Shown in pieces: positions 37,377-46,203 of a DNA stretch of 64,000 nucleotides. The stretch covers positions 1 through 64,000 of the forward strand of contig NZ_NGKC01000009.1 of assembly GCF_003987655.1 (NCBI RefSeq), written 5' to 3'. A program made the translations under genes and the position numbers. This DNA is from Vagococcus acidifermentans. Lineage in GTDB: Bacteria; Bacillota; Bacilli; Lactobacillales; Vagococcaceae. The notes under the pieces are model-generated. The model was given only the letters and a program-made list of their open reading frames with translations. It did no database searches and was not told the DNA's origin. The stretch's first letter is position 1. Every line of letters starts with the position of its first letter.

Positions 37377-38429
37377 CTATTGATTCACATGAACCAGATT
37401 CAGCTTATGCAGACTTTCAGCAATTTGAACGGAATTCCAAGAAGCCCCCTTCAGCAAGTTGTCTGAAACAACCCACATGTGGAACCCTGTTTCAACATCC
37501 AAATCTTGTCTGATTCGTCCGACAAATGTTTCTTTTTTGCCGACTGCCGTCAGTGCCTGAGGATACAGCTGTTCAGCCGGGTCATCTTCCAGTACGATTC
37601 CCGGTGCCTGTGATAAAATCTCCTGAAGGCTCTTGACAGTCGCGCCTGCTTCTTTCAGCTCGATATACACTGATTCCGAGTGACCTGACAGCACCGGCAC
37701 CCGCACACATGTTGCCGATACTTTAATCGCATCATCAGACATGATTTTTTTCGTTTCGTTAATCATCTTATGTTCTTCAAAAGTATAGCCGTCTTCCGTA
37801 AACAAGTCAATTTGCGGCAACGCATTGAAAGCCAGCGGGTAGTGCTTCTTATCGCCGGCGCTAGGCAGGATTTCTGCCGTCACTTCCGTCTTTCCATCCA
37901 ACATGTCACGCGCCTGCTGCTTCAATTCCTCAATCGCTGACACGCCTGCGCCGCTGACCGCCTGATAAGTCGACACAATCACCCGGTCAAGCCCGTATTT
38001 TTTACGAATCGGCTCCAGTGCCACAACCATCTGAATCGTCGAACAATTCGGATTGGCAATGATGCCCCGGTGCTCCTTCAACGCTTCTTCATTGACTTCA
38101 GGCACAACTAAAGGCACTCCTTCTGTCATTCTGAAGGCGCTGGTGTTGTCAACAACGACCGCACCGCGTTTCACTGCTTCCGGTGCAAATTTTTGGGAGA
38201 TGGAACCGCCGGCGCTGAACAACGCAATGTCCACCCCTTCAAACGAGTCAGCCGTCAACTCCTCAATCACAACTGTTTCGCCTTTAAATGTCTTTTCTTT
38301 TCCGGCAGAACGCTTTGATGCCAACAACTTAATATGTTTAATTGGTAAACTGCTCGTTTCCAACATTTCAATCATTTTTGTACCGACCGCACCCGTTGCT
38401 CCAACTACTGCTACATTGTATTCTCTCAT
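37377..38429 (-). CDS. asd: Aspartate-semialdehyde dehydrogenase
   Basis: A 350-residue enzyme that reduces aspartyl phosphate to aspartate semialdehyde with NADPH. GATGAVG (~11-17) binds NADP; the catalytic Cys is in NPNCSTIQM (~129-137), and the substrate site includes HSESVYIE (~250). SD AAAAGGAG precedes the ATG. First gene of asd-dapA-rnjB; aspartokinase is not adjacent here. A TAAAAT -10 element lies about 60 nt upstream. Confidence 0.96.
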   Translation of the reverse strand: MREYNVAVVGATGAVGTKMIEMLETSSLPIKHIKLLASKRSAGKEKTFKGETVVIEELTADSFEGVDIALFSAGGSISQKFAPEAVKRGAVVVDNTSAFRMTEGVPLVVPEVNEEALKEHRGIIANPNCSTIQMVVALEPIRKKYGLDRVIVSTYQAVSGAGVSAIEELKQQARDMLDGKTEVTAEILPSAGDKKHYPLAFNALPQIDLFTEDGYTFEEHKMINETKKIMSDDAIKVSATCVRVPVLSGHSESVYIELKEAGATVKSLQEILSQAPGIVLEDDPAEQLYPQALTAVGKKETFVGRIRQDLDVETGFHMWVVSDNLLKGASWNSVQIAESLHKLNLVHVNQ

Positions 38430-38614
38430 TTGCTAAAACTCCTTTTCATCTCATAACGTCTTCTTGAATTATCCCGATTCAAACTTACCAATTATTTTAA
38501 CACAAAGTGCTGAAAATTTCTTGATTTTTCAATTGTAACCCGTGTTTGACAAAAGAAACACAGCATCTGACCGATAATTTTCCGGTTTACAACCGGCGTC
38601 AAAAACATTTCCCA

Positions 38615-38644
38615 TTGACAGACAGGCCCCTCCACTGCTATATT
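38615..38644 (+). promoter_or_regulatory. luxS promoter
   Basis: TTGACA (38615-38620) and TATATT (38639-38644) with an 18-nt spacer, ~38 nt before the luxS start. Confidence 0.8.
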
Positions 38645-38681
38645 GAGGCGGAATGACACAGATTAAGGAGATGACCGAACA

Positions 38682-39149
38682 ATGGCACAAGTTGAAAGTT
38701 TTTTACTTGACCACAACAACGTCCAAGCCCCCTATGTCCGCCTGGCCGGAACGGAAACACACGAAAGCGGCGCGCACGTTCAAAAATATGACCTGAGATT
38801 TCTCCAGCCCAACCAAGATGCATTGCCGACTGCCGCACTGCACACCTTTGAGCATTTGCTGGCAACTTGGATGCGCGATGAACTGACTGGCATCATCGAC
38901 ATTTCGCCGATGGGATGCCGGACAGGATTTTACATGATTATCTGGGACGACCACTCGCCCGCAGAAGTCAGGGACGCGCTCGTCGCTGTACTGAAAAAAG
39001 TCATCACAGCCGACGCCGTGCCAGCCGTCACAGCCAAAGAGTGCGGCAACTACAAAGACCACTCGTTGTTTTCAGCCAAAGAATACGCAAAAATCGTGCT
39101 GGACAAAGGCATCAGCTCTGATCCCTTCGTCAGAAAACTCAACGATTAA
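38682..39149 (+). CDS. luxS: S-ribosylhomocysteine lyase LuxS
   Basis: A 155-residue LuxS. It cleaves S-ribosylhomocysteine to homocysteine and the AI-2 precursor DPD. The zinc-binding HxxEH appears as HTFEHLLATWMR (His, Glu, His at ~54-58), and the catalytic Cys in DISPMGCRTGFY (~84). The third metal-binding Cys is in TAKECGNY (~124). Normal length and single-gene unit with its own promoter and terminator. Function may be methyl-cycle recycling, AI-2 signalling, or both. Confidence 0.96.
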   Translation: MAQVESFLLDHNNVQAPYVRLAGTETHESGAHVQKYDLRFLQPNQDALPTAALHTFEHLLATWMRDELTGIIDISPMGCRTGFYMIIWDDHSPAEVRDALVAVLKKVITADAVPAVTAKECGNYKDHSLFSAKEYAKIVLDKGISSDPFVRKLND

Positions 39150-39150
39150 G

Positions 39151-39203
39151 AAAATCAGGCAACCGTCTCATATCAAACGACGAGACTGCTGCCTGATTTT
39201 TTT
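39151..39203 (+). terminator. luxS terminator
   Basis: AAAATCAGGCA (39151-39161) and TGCCTGATTTT (39190-39200) enclose an inner GTCTC/GAGAC stem, followed by a T-run. It may also end the leftward gene upstream. Confidence 0.85.
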
Positions 39204-39208
39204 CATGG

Positions 39209-39568
39209 CTACTCATTTAACCATTCTAACCATCTATCTTCAACCACCACACCGATATATATGAGACCTGTTGTGATAAATGCGGGAATGGCTACAAAGA
39301 ACACTGTGCTCTGGGTGTCAAGTGCCCCGTCAAGGACGAAGGCATAAATGATAAGCATCAGTAACACATTCAACAAAACGAAAAAAAGCTTCCTTTTGAC
39401 TAATCTGAAAACATCGAATGCAACGCGAAAATACATTAACCATGCGATTAGCGGCAACCAATCAAAACTGCCGTTGATAAAATCTATAAAAAAGAAACAC
39501 ACGGCTAAAAGTATTAAAAGAATATATTGATTTCTTATCGTATCTATTTTTGCAACTATTTTTTTCAT
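39209..39568 (-). CDS. Small membrane protein, 119 residues, four TM
   Basis: Unrecognised. Four hydrophobic segments: YILLILLAVCFFFIDF (~15-31), LPLIAWLMYFRVAFD (~38-52), LFFVLLNVLLMLIIYAF (~60-76), VFFVAIPAFITTGLIYI (~89-105). Short charged ends. Same arrangement and motif order (F-x-W-L, DxQSxxFF) as its neighbour at 39624, so the two appear paralogous. Role unknown; no enzyme motif. Confidence 0.65.
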   Translation of the reverse strand: MKKIVAKIDTIRNQYILLILLAVCFFFIDFINGSFDWLPLIAWLMYFRVAFDVFRLVKRKLFFVLLNVLLMLIIYAFVLDGALDTQSTVFFVAIPAFITTGLIYIGVVVEDRWLEWLNE

Positions 39569-39623
39569 TTCGGACTCCTTTTAAGTTATTAGGGGCTCAT
39601 ACCCGCCTAATCCAGCACGCTGA

Positions 39624-39977
39624 TTATTCCTGATTTGCCGGATGTTCTTTCTTATCTTGTGCCTGATCAAACCCGACAAGCAGCATGATGATGCCCGTCG
39701 AAATAAGTGTGAGAATTGAACCAAAGAATAACACACTCTGTAAATCACGCGCCTCTCCAAGCATGAAGGCACATGCCAGAAACATGACCAGTGCATTCAG
39801 CAGAAAAAAGTATCTTATTTTCCTGAAGTATTTGAACATATTTCGGGCAACTACCAAGTAAACAAGCACAGGGATGACGGACAACCACTCAAAATCCCCA
39901 CGGATAATATCTCTCCAAAATAATAACAGTATCATCAATGTAGCCCATAAATACTCTTTCCATCTTCTACTTTTCAT
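39624..39977 (-). CDS. Small membrane protein, 117 residues, four TM
   Basis: Paralogue of the protein at 39209, sharing size, four hydrophobic segments, the DFEWLSVIPVLVYL segment equivalent to its FDWLPLIAWLMYF, and DLQSVLFFGS matching DTQSTVFFVA. The ATG at 39977 is chosen because GGGGG lies 8 nt upstream; the frame's earlier TTG start overlaps that SD. The C-terminus is charged. Tandem duplication is likely. Role unknown. Confidence 0.65.
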   Translation of the reverse strand: MKSRRWKEYLWATLMILLLFWRDIIRGDFEWLSVIPVLVYLVVARNMFKYFRKIRYFFLLNALVMFLACAFMLGEARDLQSVLFFGSILTLISTGIIMLLVGFDQAQDKKEHPANQE

Positions 39978-39992
39978 TTCATTTTCCCCCAA

Positions 39993-40294
39993 ATTAGATT
40001 ATCCCAAATGCGTTGTAGTCCTCACACAAATCTTTTATTATGTGTTTTTTGAACAGTGGCATACCCTAAAAAAATCGACTGTTTCTTAATTACATTATCC
40101 GGCGAACAACAGACTCTGTCAACCCGAATAAAGTTTTTTTAAAAACGTTTTTCAACCTGTATACTTTATTATTTTCACAGTAACATCAGATGAAAAAGAG
40201 CCCTTACAAAATATTTACACGCACGATTGAAAAGTCTATGGTGTATGATAAAACGAAGAGAAATGAATCAAGCAAGCTTCAAAAGTAGTTTAAT
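39993..40294. other. AT-rich stretch without a recognised gene
   Basis: No convincing gene. A TTGAAA element (about 40224) 16 nt before TAAAAC may form a weak rightward promoter for the short transcript ending at 40338. A frame from ATG 40263 runs through that terminator and is unlikely to be a real protein. Confidence 0.4.
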
Positions 40295-40338
40295 AGATGT
40301 TGGGCAGAATGTCACTATAGCTGTCCAACATCTTTTTG
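40224..40338 (+). ncRNA. Possible short transcript with strong terminator
   Basis: A 13-bp near-perfect stem, AGATGTTGGGCAG (40295-40307) and CTGTCCAACATCT (40321-40333), is followed by TTTTGTT. No upstream coding gene points at it. With the weak promoter near 40224 it would delimit a ~75-nt RNA. It could instead be a fossil end of a lost gene or mobile element. Confidence 0.3.
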
Positions 40339-40631
40339 TTAAATGTTATTTTTTCCTTCTTCAATGTTTCTGTGTACTGAAGTTGATGTGGGTTGGAAAC
40401 GATAACTCTATCTTTCCTAGTTCTGTATCTAGATTATCGACTAGCGGCTCCTCTTGCATAAACAGCAATTCCGCTCTTAATAAACATCGCATCTAAAAAG
40501 AAATGAAACCTTTTAAAAGGTAGAACTAATGATAAAATTTAAGAGAGTACTGAATTTTGATTTCATCCAGCACTCTCTTTCTAATAAACAACCATAAATT
40601 ACTAGCCGCTTCTGTTAATTTCTATTTTTGG
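40339..40631. other. Intergenic stretch before fruA end, with hairpin at 40541-40580
   Basis: No gene is seen. AAGAGAGTACTG (40541-40552) and CAGCACTCTCTT (40568-40579) form a 12-bp stem, a candidate terminator for fruA (leftward) or for rightward readthrough; T-tracts are poor. Confidence 0.5.
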
Positions 40632-42527
40632 CTATACCGCTTTTTTTAAAACGCCAAACAAGACACCTGAAATAATCGCTCCGATCAAAATAAACAGCAA
40701 ATACAATAATGGATTACTCAGCAGTAAAGCGACAAACACACCGCCGTGCGGTGCCAGCAACTTAATGCCGAATGCACCAACCAACGCACCGGTAACCGCG
40801 GAACCCGCCATAAAACTTGGTATCGCCCGCAAAGGATCAGCTGCTGCAAAGGGAATAGCTCCTTCTGTCACGAACGATAATCCCATGACGATATTGGTTA
40901 ACCCTGCATCTTGTTGACTTTGGTCAAATTTGTGTTTAAACAGACGCGTTGCAATAAAAACTGCCAGCGGCGGCACCATTCCGCCCGCCATTACTGACGC
41001 CATCACCACACTGCCCCCGCTGGCAACTGTACTTGCCAACGTCGCTGTGCCAAAAACATATGCAGCTTTATTAATCGGACCTCCCAAATCAGTTGCCATC
41101 ATGCCGGCAAGCAATGCTCCTAATAAAGCAGCATTAGTCCCGCTCATCCCTGTCAGAAAATTGTTCAGCGTTTCATTGATTGCTTTCATCGGTATGTTAA
41201 TCAACAACATCAGCATACCAGTAACAATCAAGCCCAATACTGGATAAAACAAGATTGTCTTGATACCGTCAAGTGATTTTGGTAGTCCTTTAAGTAATTT
41301 CCGAAGCATTAAAATTACATAACCCGCTAGAAAGCCGCCAATCAGAGCGCCTAAAAATCCTGCGCCGCCTGTATTAGCAAGCGCACCAGCCGCAAATCCT
41401 GCCACCAGCCCCGGACGATCCGCAATACTCGAGGCAATAAAACCTGACAAAACCGGCAACATAAACCCAAAGGCCGCACCGCCGATTTGATTGAACCAGC
41501 TGGCAATTTCATTATAATTTCCCAGATTGCTCAACTGATCTTGCGGTACACCGATAAACTGATCGAGCATGAATGAAATAGCGATTGCGATACCGCCGCC
41601 GATAACAAACGGCAGCATATGTGAAACACCATTCATCAAATCTTTATATATCTTTTGCCCGATACTGCTTGTTTCCGTTTGTTTTTCAGCTGTTTGGGAA
41701 TCCGATTGACTATGGTAAACTGGTGCATTGCCTGCCAGTATCTCATTGATCAGCTTTTCCGGTTTGCGAATGCCGTCACTAACAGGACGACTAATCAAAT
41801 TTTTCCCGTCAAAGCGATTCATCTCTACATTTTTATCCGCCGCAATGATAACTCCTTCTGCGCGGGCGATATCTGATTCAGTCAAGCGGTTCCTGACACC
41901 ATCCGTGCCATTCGTTTCGACCTTTATGGCAACCCCCATCTTTTCAGCCATCTGTTTCAGTGCATCTTCTGCCATATAAGTATGGGCAATTCCTGTCGGA
42001 CAAGCTGTTACTGCAACGACGAAACGCTGGTCCGCGTCACCTGCAGCCGATTCCTCTTCTTTTTCCTCTGGGACTTCTTCTGCTAATCTAAAAAGAGTAT
42101 GCACGTCTTCCGGCGTTTCAACTGTTTTTAATTGCTCAACAAAATCCTTGTGAACTAACTGACGTGACAATGCTGCTAGTGCCTGCAAGTGTGTGTCATT
42201 AGCTCCTTCTGGTGCAGCAATCATGAAAAACAGGTATACAGGTTGATTGTCCAATGCCGCATAATCCACTCCGTTGCGACTCTTCGCAAATAGCACGGTC
42301 GCTTCTTTAACGGATGCATTCTTTGCATGCGGCATCGCAATACCATCGCCAAGTCCAGTGGAGGTCTGGGCTTCACGTGCGAGAATCCCTTCCTTAAATA
42401 CTTCTATATTTGATATACGGTTCGTATCATATAGCTTCTGAACCATCTCAGCGATGGCCGCTTCTTTATCTGACGCTTGTAGGTCCATAATCATAGCTTC
42501 TTTGGATAGCAATTCTGTGATATTCAT
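40632..42527 (-). CDS. fruA: Fructose PTS permease, EIIABC
   Basis: A 631-residue fused enzyme II. EIIA (~1-150) has the phospho-His in DGIAMPHAKN (~65); EIIB (~165-265) has the phospho-Cys in VAVTACPTGIAHTYMAEDAL (~177); EIIC (~285-631) has about eight to nine membrane helices (PFVIGGGIAIAISFM). It imports fructose as fructose 1-phosphate, the substrate of the upstream fruK product. SD AAAAGGAGA precedes the ATG. Third gene of fruR-fruK-fruA. Confidence 0.95.
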   Translation of the reverse strand: MNITELLSKEAMIMDLQASDKEAAIAEMVQKLYDTNRISNIEVFKEGILAREAQTSTGLGDGIAMPHAKNASVKEATVLFAKSRNGVDYAALDNQPVYLFFMIAAPEGANDTHLQALAALSRQLVHKDFVEQLKTVETPEDVHTLFRLAEEVPEEKEEESAAGDADQRFVVAVTACPTGIAHTYMAEDALKQMAEKMGVAIKVETNGTDGVRNRLTESDIARAEGVIIAADKNVEMNRFDGKNLISRPVSDGIRKPEKLINEILAGNAPVYHSQSDSQTAEKQTETSSIGQKIYKDLMNGVSHMLPFVIGGGIAIAISFMLDQFIGVPQDQLSNLGNYNEIASWFNQIGGAAFGFMLPVLSGFIASSIADRPGLVAGFAAGALANTGGAGFLGALIGGFLAGYVILMLRKLLKGLPKSLDGIKTILFYPVLGLIVTGMLMLLINIPMKAINETLNNFLTGMSGTNAALLGALLAGMMATDLGGPINKAAYVFGTATLASTVASGGSVVMASVMAGGMVPPLAVFIATRLFKHKFDQSQQDAGLTNIVMGLSFVTEGAIPFAAADPLRAIPSFMAGSAVTGALVGAFGIKLLAPHGGVFVALLLSNPLLYLLFILIGAIISGVLFGVLKKAV

Positions 42528-42563
42528 GAGTCAGTCTCCTTTTTTATGTTATGTTTACTACAC

Positions 42564-43478
42564 TTAACTAATTTGGCGAATATGGACTTCTGATAATAAC
42601 GTTCGAATAAGTTCTCCTGAAGCCAAATCGTCTGAAAAAGCAGTGGCACTGCCACAAGCTACGCCCCATTTGAACGCCTCTACTGCGTCTTTGCTTCGTG
42701 CATAATTACCAATAAATCCCGCAATCATCGAATCACCAGCTCCAACAGAGTTCTTTAGCGGATGCATAAGCACATTAGACTGATACACACCATCATCAGT
42801 AAATAACAACGCGCCTTCGGAGGCCATCGAAATAATAGCGTGCTGTGCGCCTTCTGCCAGCAGTTGTTGACCATAAGGCAGAAGCTCTTCAATCGAATCA
42901 AATGTTGTTTGATATAATTCCCCCAGTTCCTCTTTATTCGGCTTAACAAGCAGCGGTCTGCTGGACAACGATTGCTGCAGTGCGTCGCCCGTTGTATCAA
43001 TAACAAATTCTGCACCTTGTTTATGAATGAGTTGAATCAATTCCTGATAAAATCCATCAGGCAGATTACCCGGCAGACTGCCCGACAGCACCACGATGTC
43101 CGAAGGTTGAATCGTATCGAGTTCCGCTTTCAAATTTTGGATCTCTTTATCAGAAATATGAGGACCGACACCATTTATTTCCGTTTCGCTCTCTGCTTTG
43201 AGTTTAATGTTAATGCGTGTATCTGCTGCGATCTGCGTAAATTGATTAAGCACACCTTCTGCTTTCAACCAATCCAAAATAAATCTCCCAGTAAAACCAC
43301 CCAAAAAACCGAGTGCGACCGAAGGCGTTTGAATACGCTTCAAAATACGCGACACATTGATCCCTTTGCCGCCTGGAAATTTCAGTTCACTGCTCATTCG
43401 GTTCAAAGTGCCGATTTTTAGATGGTCTACATGGACGATGTAATCAATAGACGGATTCAAGGTCACTGTATAAATCAT
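42564..43478 (-). CDS. fruK: 1-Phosphofructokinase
   Basis: A 304-residue PfkB-family kinase. The N-terminal TLNPSIDY and the GGKGINVSRIL (~37-47) bind the sugar phosphate; the catalytic Asp is in SVGAGDSMIAGF (~248-259). It converts fructose 1-phosphate to fructose 1,6-bisphosphate for glycolysis. Its ATG overlaps the fruR stop (ATGA) and follows GGAGGTAACACG. Confidence 0.95.
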   Translation of the reverse strand: MIYTVTLNPSIDYIVHVDHLKIGTLNRMSSELKFPGGKGINVSRILKRIQTPSVALGFLGGFTGRFILDWLKAEGVLNQFTQIAADTRINIKLKAESETEINGVGPHISDKEIQNLKAELDTIQPSDIVVLSGSLPGNLPDGFYQELIQLIHKQGAEFVIDTTGDALQQSLSSRPLLVKPNKEELGELYQTTFDSIEELLPYGQQLLAEGAQHAIISMASEGALLFTDDGVYQSNVLMHPLKNSVGAGDSMIAGFIGNYARSKDAVEAFKWGVACGSATAFSDDLASGELIRTLLSEVHIRQIS

Positions 43479-44230
43479 CGTGTTACCTCCAATAGATTTG
43501 TTTTCTCCTGAAATGGCGCTCTAAGATTGTCAGGAATGCGATTTGTCACGATAACTGCTGCTTCCAACGGTGCTACAAAGGCAAATGTCGTCTGTCCAAA
43601 TTTCGAATGATCAATCAAGACAAATGCTTGTTCACTATGTTCAATAGCCACTCTCTTCAAAGCTGCTTCCTCCGGATCAGGTGTTGTAAACCCTGATTGC
43701 AAATCTGCACCGTTCATCCCCATGAATGCTTTATCAAAGCGAAATGTCTGCAATTGCTGCATACTGGAAAAGCCGAGCGATGCGTGTGTTGACAGCTTGA
43801 TGTTGCCTCCCAGAATAATCGTCTGTATTTGTCTGTCAATCAATGCAACGGCATGCTTTACTGAGTTGGTAACTACCTTGATATTCTGATTGACAGGCAG
43901 ATGAGCAACCATTTCCAGTGTCGTAGAACCTGCGTCCAAGTATATAACATCACCTTCAGCTACCAGACTTGCTGCATGCTCTACAATCATCTTCTTTTCA
44001 ACAGCATGCTTTGTCGACTTTTCAGTCATGCTCGGTTCGAATGTCAAGTTCCTGATTTTTTTCGCACCGCCGTGAATCCTCTCCAACAATCCTTTGTCTT
44101 CCAACTCTTGAAGGTCTCTGCGAATAGTGGACTCTGATGTGTCCAGCAGTTTAACCAGTTCATTCAGCTTAACAATATTTTTTTGCTGCAATAACTGAAG
44201 TATGTATTGCTGTCTCTCTTCTGTCAGCAT
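43475..44230 (-). CDS. fruR: DeoR-family regulator of the fructose operon
   Basis: A 251-residue DeoR regulator. N-terminal HTH: LLDTSESTIRRDLQELEDKGLLERIHGGAK (split here as LLDTSESTIRRDLQE and LEDKGLLERIHGGAK, ~28-57); the C-terminal sugar-phosphate-binding domain has YLDAGSTT (~98) and the effector motifs of the isomerase fold. It probably represses fruRKA and is released by fructose 1-phosphate or a related ester, as known for the family. Overlaps fruK. Phased TCAAAAT repeats precede it. Confidence 0.92.
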   Translation of the reverse strand: MLTEERQQYILQLLQQKNIVKLNELVKLLDTSESTIRRDLQELEDKGLLERIHGGAKKIRNLTFEPSMTEKSTKHAVEKKMIVEHAASLVAEGDVIYLDAGSTTLEMVAHLPVNQNIKVVTNSVKHAVALIDRQIQTIILGGNIKLSTHASLGFSSMQQLQTFRFDKAFMGMNGADLQSGFTTPDPEEAALKRVAIEHSEQAFVLIDHSKFGQTTFAFVAPLEAAVIVTNRIPDNLRAPFQEKTNLLEVTR

Positions 44231-44267
44231 TAACTTTCACCTCTTTTGTAATATTTTACCACACATA

Positions 44268-44330
44268 TCAACCAAAATAAATCGAAATCGGTCAAAATAA
44301 TTCAAAATCGTCAAAAAACATTCAAAAAAT
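44268..44330 (-). promoter_or_regulatory. Phased TCAAAAT repeat array, probable FruR operator
   Basis: On plus, TCGAAAT, TCAAAAT, TCAAAAT, TCAAAAA and TCAAAAA start at 44282, 44292, 44302, 44311 and 44322, i.e. every 9-11 bp on one DNA face. A TAAAAT -10 (reverse, 44253-44258) lies just downstream, so the array covers the -35 region and upstream. Confidence 0.6.
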
Positions 44331-44398
44331 ATAAAAAAATAGCAGATGACTGACGAAATCGTTAGTCTCAGCTAAGTTCGATAATCAAATTTTTTTAT

Positions 44399-45470
44399 TT
44401 ATGTTTTGTTTGCTCGTCGTTGATAATACTGTCCCTTGACATCATGGCGTCTAATTTTTGTGTACGTCTGATGGCATAGTGTCCTTATTACCTGATACCT
44501 GTGACGGTTTCTAATAATAACCCATGACACGATATGAGTGCTTACTAACCCGAAAATAAAATTCGTCAAATTACCAAATATATATGCGTCCCACTTGACA
44601 GGAAGCTGTGCCATTAAAAATAAAATCAGCGGATGGATGAAATAATAATGTTTGCTGTAAGGCGCCAAGTAGCAATGAGTCGGCACATGCACATTTTTTT
44701 GTTGCCCACAATATAAGACAGCAGGACACCGGGACATGAGCAAATAAAATATTTTTATCATACCCTTGATTTTGGTAAATGAGCCAGCCTTCAAAAAGCA
44801 ATCCGGTAACACTTAACATTGTGTAAACCGACAACTTTTTACATGAAATTGAAATTTTTCTATCGGACAACAGAAAACCCAGTAAAATAAAAACCAACGC
44901 AAACATCAGCCCGTTCCTCGGACTGAAAAATACGATACGGTAAAAATCATAGGCGCTTTTAAGCCAACTGCCCTCTAAATAACCGGAATAGGTTTCAATC
45001 CCCCCAAACAAGTAGAATGTGCCCGCAATGAAAAACGACAGCACATAGCCCAGCTTTTTCTGCAAATAGAGAGCTAGACCAAAACCTATAACCAGCGCCG
45101 GAATATACCACAAATGATAATATGCGCCTGTGACAAAAAAGCCGGCAAAAAAAGCGGCCGGATACATCCATACCGGCAAATCCAGTTGATTCAACACATA
45201 AAAGATACCCAAAGGCAGATAAATAAACGACCACCAGCAATAACTGCGAAAAAGTTTGCGGCAATAGCTGGCAAAATAGACGGGTTCCGACATCCTTTCC
45301 CTCAGAACATAAGCTGTGCTGATAAAGAAAAACGGCACTGCCAGCCGGCAAAGCAGACTTTTTAAGGCAAAATGAATTACCGGATTGCTGTGAAGCCGGC
45401 CGCAATGCACCAAAATAACCAGGATGGCTGCGACGTATTTCATTACATCTACTAGCGGGTATCTTTTCAT
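44399..45470 (-). pseudogene. Acyltransferase-3 family membrane protein, frameshifted
   Basis: The first frame (from ATG 45470, after AGAGGAGAA) reads a typical acyltransferase-3 protein: YPLVDVMKYVAAILVILVHC at the start, PFFFISTAYVLRERM, HLWYIPALVIGFGLALYL (motif with the HLWYIPAL block) and several TMs. It ends at 44571 in a C-terminus that does not fit the family. The overlapping -1/+1 frame to 44399 instead reads YLAPYSKHYYFIHPLILF and further TMs, which does fit. A frameshift near 44690-44700 is therefore likely. OatA-like and sugar acyltransferases belong here; substrate unknown. A sequencing error is the alternative. Confidence 0.7.
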
Positions 45471-45510
45471 ACGATTCTCCTCTAACACTATTTTTGTCTA
45501 GCGGACACAA

Positions 45511-45552
45511 AACAAAGAAGAAACTCGTGTTCGACAAAATTTCTTCTTTGTT
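45511..45552 (-). other. Perfect 13-bp hairpin in the acyltransferase leader
   Basis: AACAAAGAAGAAA (45511-45523) and its exact complement (45540-45552) enclose a 16-nt loop. It lies between the leftward TATAAT (45599-45604) and the acyltransferase start, so it would be in the 5' leader. The U-tract is interrupted; it may be an attenuator or a terminator. Confidence 0.5.
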
Positions 45553-45630
45553 ATCATTGATTGGCAGTCTGACCATCTGACAGTGTTCCCTCATCTTTAT
45601 TATACTATGAAAATCCCGTTATTTATAGAC

Positions 45631-45659
45631 TGTCATTTCAAAAAAATGCGCGGTATAAT
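45631..45659 (+). promoter_or_regulatory. arr promoter
   Basis: TGTCAT (45631-45636), 17 nt, then TATAAT (45654-45659). It faces the divergent TATAAT of the acyltransferase gene (45599-45604). Confidence 0.6.
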
Positions 45660-45698
45660 AAAAGCGATCAAAAAACATCCGCACAGGAGGAACACACC

Positions 45699-46121
45699 AT
45701 GACATCAGCAGTTACCTTAGACCTAGGACCGTTTTTCCATGGCACAAAAGCGGCTTTGAAAATCGGCGACCTGTTAGAACCGAATCATTCCTCAAATTTT
45801 GAAGCAGGCAGGACGTCGAACTATATTTATTTTACTGCCACTTTGGATGCTGCAAAGTGGGGCGCAGAACTGGCAGCCGGCACAGAGGAAGCCGAACAGC
45901 ATATCTATATCGTAGAGCCGCTGGGTGAATTTGAAGACGACCCGAACGTCACGAACAAACGATTCCCCGGAAATCCCACCCGCTCATACCGCTCAAAGCA
46001 GCCGTTGAAAATCGTTGCCGAGCTGTCCGCGTGGGAGCACCATTCCGAAGAAGCCATCAATGACATGCTGGCCAATCTGGATCTGCTGCGCAAACAAGGA
46101 CTGGCAACTATCGAAGATTGA
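45699..46121 (+). CDS. arr: Rifamycin ADP-ribosyltransferase Arr
   Basis: A 140-residue protein with the Arr pattern: GPFFHGTKAALKIGDLL (~10-26), NYIYFTATLDAAKWGAELA (~46-64), HIYIVEPLGEFEDDPNVTNK (~77-96) and GNPTRSYRS (~102-110). Arr enzymes transfer ADP-ribose from NAD to the ansa-chain hydroxyl of rifamycins, inactivating them. It is of normal length, has SD CAGGAGGA, its own promoter and its own terminator, so it should be functional. No mobile element flanks it and its base composition matches neighbours, suggesting an intrinsic chromosomal copy. Confidence 0.92.
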   Translation: MTSAVTLDLGPFFHGTKAALKIGDLLEPNHSSNFEAGRTSNYIYFTATLDAAKWGAELAAGTEEAEQHIYIVEPLGEFEDDPNVTNKRFPGNPTRSYRSKQPLKIVAELSAWEHHSEEAINDMLANLDLLRKQGLATIED

Positions 46122-46170
46122 GAAGTTGTTATCTTTTGGCGGGATGATTCAGATGATTTAAAATCGGGAA

Positions 46171-46203
46171 AACGAGTGGCGCATACGCATCACTCGTTTT
46201 TTT
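46171..46203 (+). terminator. arr terminator
   Basis: AACGAGTG (46171-46178) and CACTCGTT (46191-46198), then a run of Ts. Confidence 0.85.

Noticed and set aside
38430-38614. Lysine riboswitch ahead of asd
   Set aside because: The intergenic region is short and lacks the conserved lysine-box segments and a terminator.
40227-40496. 89-codon frame on plus
   Set aside because: It passes through a strong terminator at 40295-40338, has no SD and no motif.
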